Positions 1 to 64,000 of a stretch of DNA of 64,000 nt are shown here, one piece after another (positions within the stretch are counted from its first letter, which is position 1; the number at the start of each line of letters is the position of its first letter). The notes under the pieces were generated by a model that ran no database searches, was not told where the DNA came from, and saw only the letters and a program-made list of their open reading frames with translations. The DNA lies in the NCBI GenBank assembly GCA_963921795.1, contig OY997658.1:31884411-31948410 (forward strand), read 5' to 3'. This stretch comes from Nannobrachium achirus. Lineage: Eukaryota > Chordata > Actinopteri > Myctophiformes > Myctophidae. Made by a program: the position numbers and the translations under genes.

Positions 1-3000
1 GGGTAGCGCCCCTCCAAAAATGGTCAAAAGATATGAGTATTTTAATTGGCCAGACTTAGCCTAGTTCCAGACCCTGAATCGCTAGCCACACCCCTTTCAA
101 TTTTTTGTTTTGGCGATTCAGGTCTAGCATCGCTCTCAATGAAGAGGTCTGCCTCGGTTGAAAATCCGATCGGCGAATCAGCGTCGTGAATCAGCGTCTT
201 GTGATCAGCGTGGGTGGGGGTTTCCCAGAACTCATGTGTGTTTCCAAGTACACCAGCGCCGCCGCCGTACCGTACCGCGCATCGCGTCGCGATAAAATGC
301 GGTAAATTGCGGTAAAATGCGATCGTATCGATCTCGCTATGAAACACCAGTAGCAGGCATGTTATGTTGTGTTTGATTACTAGTTCGTAGTGCTCCTATT
401 CTGACTGTTTCTTTGGTTAGCAAGTAGCACTAGCAAGCAACAGGCTAGCCACTAGCCAGCGCCAGCCACACTGAACCAATCGCTGAAGACTGCCTTTTTT
501 TTGGCAACGCCCATCCCTGTAATCGCCTTCGGTGGAAGTGAGTTCAGACTGAATAATGGAGTGAAACGAAATGTCAATTCAGGCTGAGTGTCAGGCTAGG
601 CCAGACTAGCAATAGAATACAACAGAACTTCAAAAGATACTTCTATAAAATAAAGCCTGGATTGCCACACACACATTCAGTGAAAGCAGTTCAGAACTTC
701 AGGGACACAACCCAAAAATTGCTGTTTGCTGCGTGCGCCATGTTTCAAACATCACATATTGGGACATGGTATTGGGATTTTTTTTGGCATTAGCCCCTGT
801 GTGTTTCTGTGGGTTTTGTGAATATTTAACTACGGAAAAGCATTAACAATAACTACATTGGATCCAATGGAACACAGGTTCTTTGTTCCATTTCCTGAAA
901 AGTAATGGTTTTGGTCATACAAGGTTTCTACCCAACGGCGATGACATGCTGGTAAATATGTTTGCTGGTGGTTGATACCCAGCCACTTTGGCTGCTAACA
1001 AGTGATGATTCAGACGTCCTGTTGTGTTGTGGAAATCCTTATTTGGCGTGTAAAATATTGCAAGCAGCGGGAGTTTTGGAGTTCATCATCAACCACAGTG
1101 GCTATTGTTGGAACAGATTTCCTGCCTTGGGCTCAAATGCCTCGGTGTTGTTGAACATAATATTCTCACACACTGGCCATTTTGCCCTTACTCCGTATTC
1201 ATCGCTACATCCCATTGAGGTGACCTCAGCTTGATGATGTATGAGTAACATTGCTGCCATGTGAATATGCTCAATGCAGAGATGTGCCTGATGTAGGTAA
1301 TTGTCACCGCCAGGCCGAAAGGCATGGCCGAGACTATGTCTTGCCCCCTGTCCGTCCGTCTGTCTGTTACCAGCTAATCTATGGCACCGTTGGCCCGGTC
1401 GCTGCCAAATTGTGCACACACACTCCCCTGGATGCCAATTCAGAACCTCTGCTCCCACATTTTTGCTAAACACTTTCTTTTGACAGAACTCCTACAGATT
1501 TTGTCCAAAAATCACACAAATCGTTCATCCGTTTTGAACAAAATGCCTCAAATCATGAATACAACATGCAATCTTGGAGAAATTGTGCATGCACATTCCC
1601 ACTAGGCAGCAGAAGAAATGCCACTTCAAATTGTTCAAATCACCCTCATGGTGGCGCAATAACAGGCCGATTTGTGTTTTTACCTTTAACTCCACCGATC
1701 AGTGTAAAACTTTGTCTGCTCATTCCATAGAGGCAAAGCAAAAACCTTAGCCTTGGCCTTTTTTTTTTCTTCCAATAATCACGCAAATCTCTATACAGTA
1801 TCTCTACTTGATATTTCATATTTCATCCTGGCTAACATTGGCTTCCAAGGTTTGCAGGATTGGTCAGTTTTGAACAAAATGCCTCAAATCTTTAACGCAG
1901 CTTGCAATTTCCGTGAACATACACATTCAAGGAACAAATGCCACCCTTTTCACATTGGCCTTGTATGGCGCCACCAGCAGGTTGACTGCTAAACACATTT
2001 TTGGAACAAAATGCCTCAAGTCATGCATGTAGCGTCGGATTGCCGTGAAAGACCACAGTCTGGGAGATTGGTGGGTTATTGCTCTGAGTCTAAGTAATGA
2101 TCGTTATAACAATGTCCTGAAAATCAAAATACTGTATGTCAGAATTTTGACGGGTCGTCGTCATGCCTAGAATTTTGTCGTTTTAGGGGCAAGGCCAATT
2201 GGCCTTTATTGTTGTCAATTTTGGGAGGGCACAAAGGCCAAATGCTAAGGCAGGAAGGACATCAAATAAAACAAGGTTTATTCCATTGAAAGAAATAATT
2301 GAATTTAAGGGTTAGGATGATTTTGAAATGTAGACTATCTCCAGTGAAATCTCAGCCCTGCACAAATCAAACTTACTTCATCAACCCCTGGGCTTGTAAT
2401 GGACATTTTCCTCAAAATATATTTTTGCCATGGACATACAAAAGGAGTGGTCACTGGTCAATAATATTACCATGAATAAAATACTAAATGTATATCCAGT
2501 AGACATGATGAAGAACACATGCTGTGTTTCTAAAGAGGGAGAGTGGTTAGTCATCCCTTTGAACTTTATTTTATAGTAGGAAAGTAGGAAAGCTGAGAGG
2601 GAAGGTGTAGATAGAGCAATTTATAATCCATTTTGAAAAGATGCTTTAAAAGTCAAGTGTATTATTATTATTATTATTTCCATGGCCATCTCTGAACCTT
2701 TTACTACTTTCTTACCTCTAATTTTTCCAAAGTGATGGCTTTGAACTTTTCAAAGCACTAAAGGCAATTAGAGAAGAATTGTCATATTGAAATCATCCAC
2801 ATTATTCATTTGCTTAAAAAAACCTGGGTTCTTTATTAGAGTGTTAATGTCAAAGTGCATTTGAGAAACACAGCTCTTAAACTGTTCAGATTGCCTTGGA
2901 AGACATGTTTTGGTATGGTTCTCTGCAATGGCTTGTCTGGGTGTACTGGCACCAGTGGCCAGTGGTTCTCAAAGTTCAGGGGCCCTTGTGCGGGTATTAA

Positions 3001-3942
3001 GAGGATATTAAGCAAAATTGCTTTATATCATAAAAACCTGTTTAACAACTTTAAACCTATTTTTTACATCAGCATAAAACAATGGACACTGGACAGCTGG
3101 CATTGTGACGAGAATGCCTATTGTGAATATGAACAGTGTGGAATCTGTGGATAATCCAATATCATGATGAGTGACTTGCAATTATATTCCTTATATAAAA
3201 CCTGGAGACTTGCAAGTCAGCCACTGTATACTGGCTGTAGTATTTGTATTTTTTAAATAGAAGATTTGAAGGGGACATGGACAAACGGACACATTGATGA
3301 CCCCTGGCTGGCATTGTTTTAAAGATGGGGACGTAAAAGTTCAGAGGGCTCTATTTTCATCCATGCCTTATCCCTAAACCTTTTTGCCATTTTTAACAAA
3401 AAAATATTTTTGAATATTTCAAATAGCTCACAACATGCCAATGTACATCGGCTATTTGGAGTATTTTAAAACATTTATGTCTCTTTTACCCCTCTCTACT
3501 AATTGAACATTCTTGACTGCTTTTACTGAAATATTAACTAAGAAAACTAAAAAAATATGAATGTTATTTATTTTTACGCACAGACAGAGACGGGCAAAAA
3601 CATAGTAATTGGAACTGGCCTTTGGCCTGGGGAAGATAATCATAGTTAGTTCATTGCTCATTCATTTTCTATAGTGCTTATTTTTACATTTTTAGTAGGT
3701 TGTTGTCTATTTTTAGATATTTGCTGTATAAGGATTAAGAAGCCCCCTACCATTATCTATGTTCCACACTTTGCATATCCCTCAAGACCCCCACAGTTAG
3801 TAGCTGTCAGCAAAGGTCAGAGATTAGGGTCGACCATTAGCGGCGACCCAGAAAGTAAGCAGGGGTCTGGTGGTGTCTGGCTCACGGCCAGTATGGTCCA
3901 TGCTGGCCCTGCCGTCCTCCATTGATGCTGTTTATTTTCCAG
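1..3942 (+). other. rttn intron upstream of first exon in window
   Basis: No exon recognised. It holds an unclassified interspersed repeat (about 1280-2056), a short fragment near 900-945 resembling the flank of the hairpin-bearing elements, and a hAT-like fragment starting with CAGTGGTTCTCAAAG near 2959. The stretches 1-890, 2057-2850 and 3320-3942 contain nothing I can name. The short open frames in them show no family resemblance. Confidence 0.6.
1280..2056 (-). repeat. Interspersed repeat R, minus copy
   Basis: It shares phrases in reverse orientation with 62165-63320, such as ACAAAATGCCTCAAATC and GGCGCCACCAGCAGG. It also shares the segment around TTGGCCCGGTCGCTGCC, with a CTGTCCGTCCGTCTGT run. 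Further copies lie near 39060-39400 and 40328-40590. The class is unknown; a LINE 3' end or a composite element are both possible. Confidence 0.6.
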
Positions 3943-63707
<59,765 letters not shown>

Positions 63708-64000
63708 GTGAGAGGCTGCCTGTCTGCACATGAATTCACTGTCTCAGCTCTCAGCTCTTCTCTCCCCATCGGAGCCACAAACCATTTAGACCACTCGGTC
63801 GGGACCACATTTGCTGTCAGACCTATTTTTATGGGTTGTGTGTAAATATCCCTTTTTGGCCCCTGTTTGTTCCAGTTTTTGAAATATAAAAAATAATAAT
63901 ACTTCAAAAATGTATTCAACAAAATGTCTTACATTTTCAATAAAGTCTTAGCAATTCCATAAATAAACTAGAAATACTGTTCCTTCGAAACAGTGTGGGC
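63708..64000 (+). other. rttn intron, start only
   Basis: AT-rich, nothing recognised. Confidence 0.5.

Overview
The window is ray-finned (teleost-type) fish DNA lying inside one large host gene on the + strand, rttn (rotatin, a centriole and ciliary-base protein). I can place 29 consecutive coding exons between 3943 and 63707. They total about 4.03 kb, or roughly 1,343 codons. Every exon has AG/GT borders and the codon phase is kept across every junction. The first and last exons of the gene lie outside the window. From remembered human RTTN (about 2,226 residues) this is very roughly residues 570-1915. The teleost call rests on the short GC-rich exons, very dense DNA transposons and miniature elements, long (TG)n tracts and a fish-type tRNA-derived SINE. 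I cannot name the species. || Layout: 1-3942 is intron. Exons 1-11 lie at 3943-17449. A repeat-loaded intron (17450-23262) leads to exons 12-15 (23263-36177). The intron between exons 14 and 15 holds a complete-looking but gag-only BEL/Pao LTR element (30640-34987). The 36178-42500 intron is almost all repeats. Exons 16-29 (42501-63707) are more closely spaced. The only other protein gene I recognise is an intronless, open, antisense ILRUN-like reading frame (11342-10674) in the intron between exons 5 and 6. It looks like a retrogene. || The non-coding DNA is dominated by non-autonomous elements: several hAT-type families with 8-bp target duplications, TTAA-flanked palindromic elements, and other foldback elements, often nested two or three deep. 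The most striking pattern is one palindromic module (arm TAGCAGATCTACAAGCTC, up to about 74 bp). It recurs more than 25 times and sits inside at least four otherwise different element families. It shows paired changes in both arms and symmetric shortening from the centre. || Other points of interest are: an 11-copy 42-bp minisatellite that repeats the end of an rttn exon together with its splice donor; a splice acceptor whose pyrimidine tract is supplied by a transposable element; twelve CCATATATGG (CArG-type) palindromes in a minisatellite; and two paralogous segments that serve as each other's empty insertion sites. No rRNA, tRNA gene or CRISPR array was seen.
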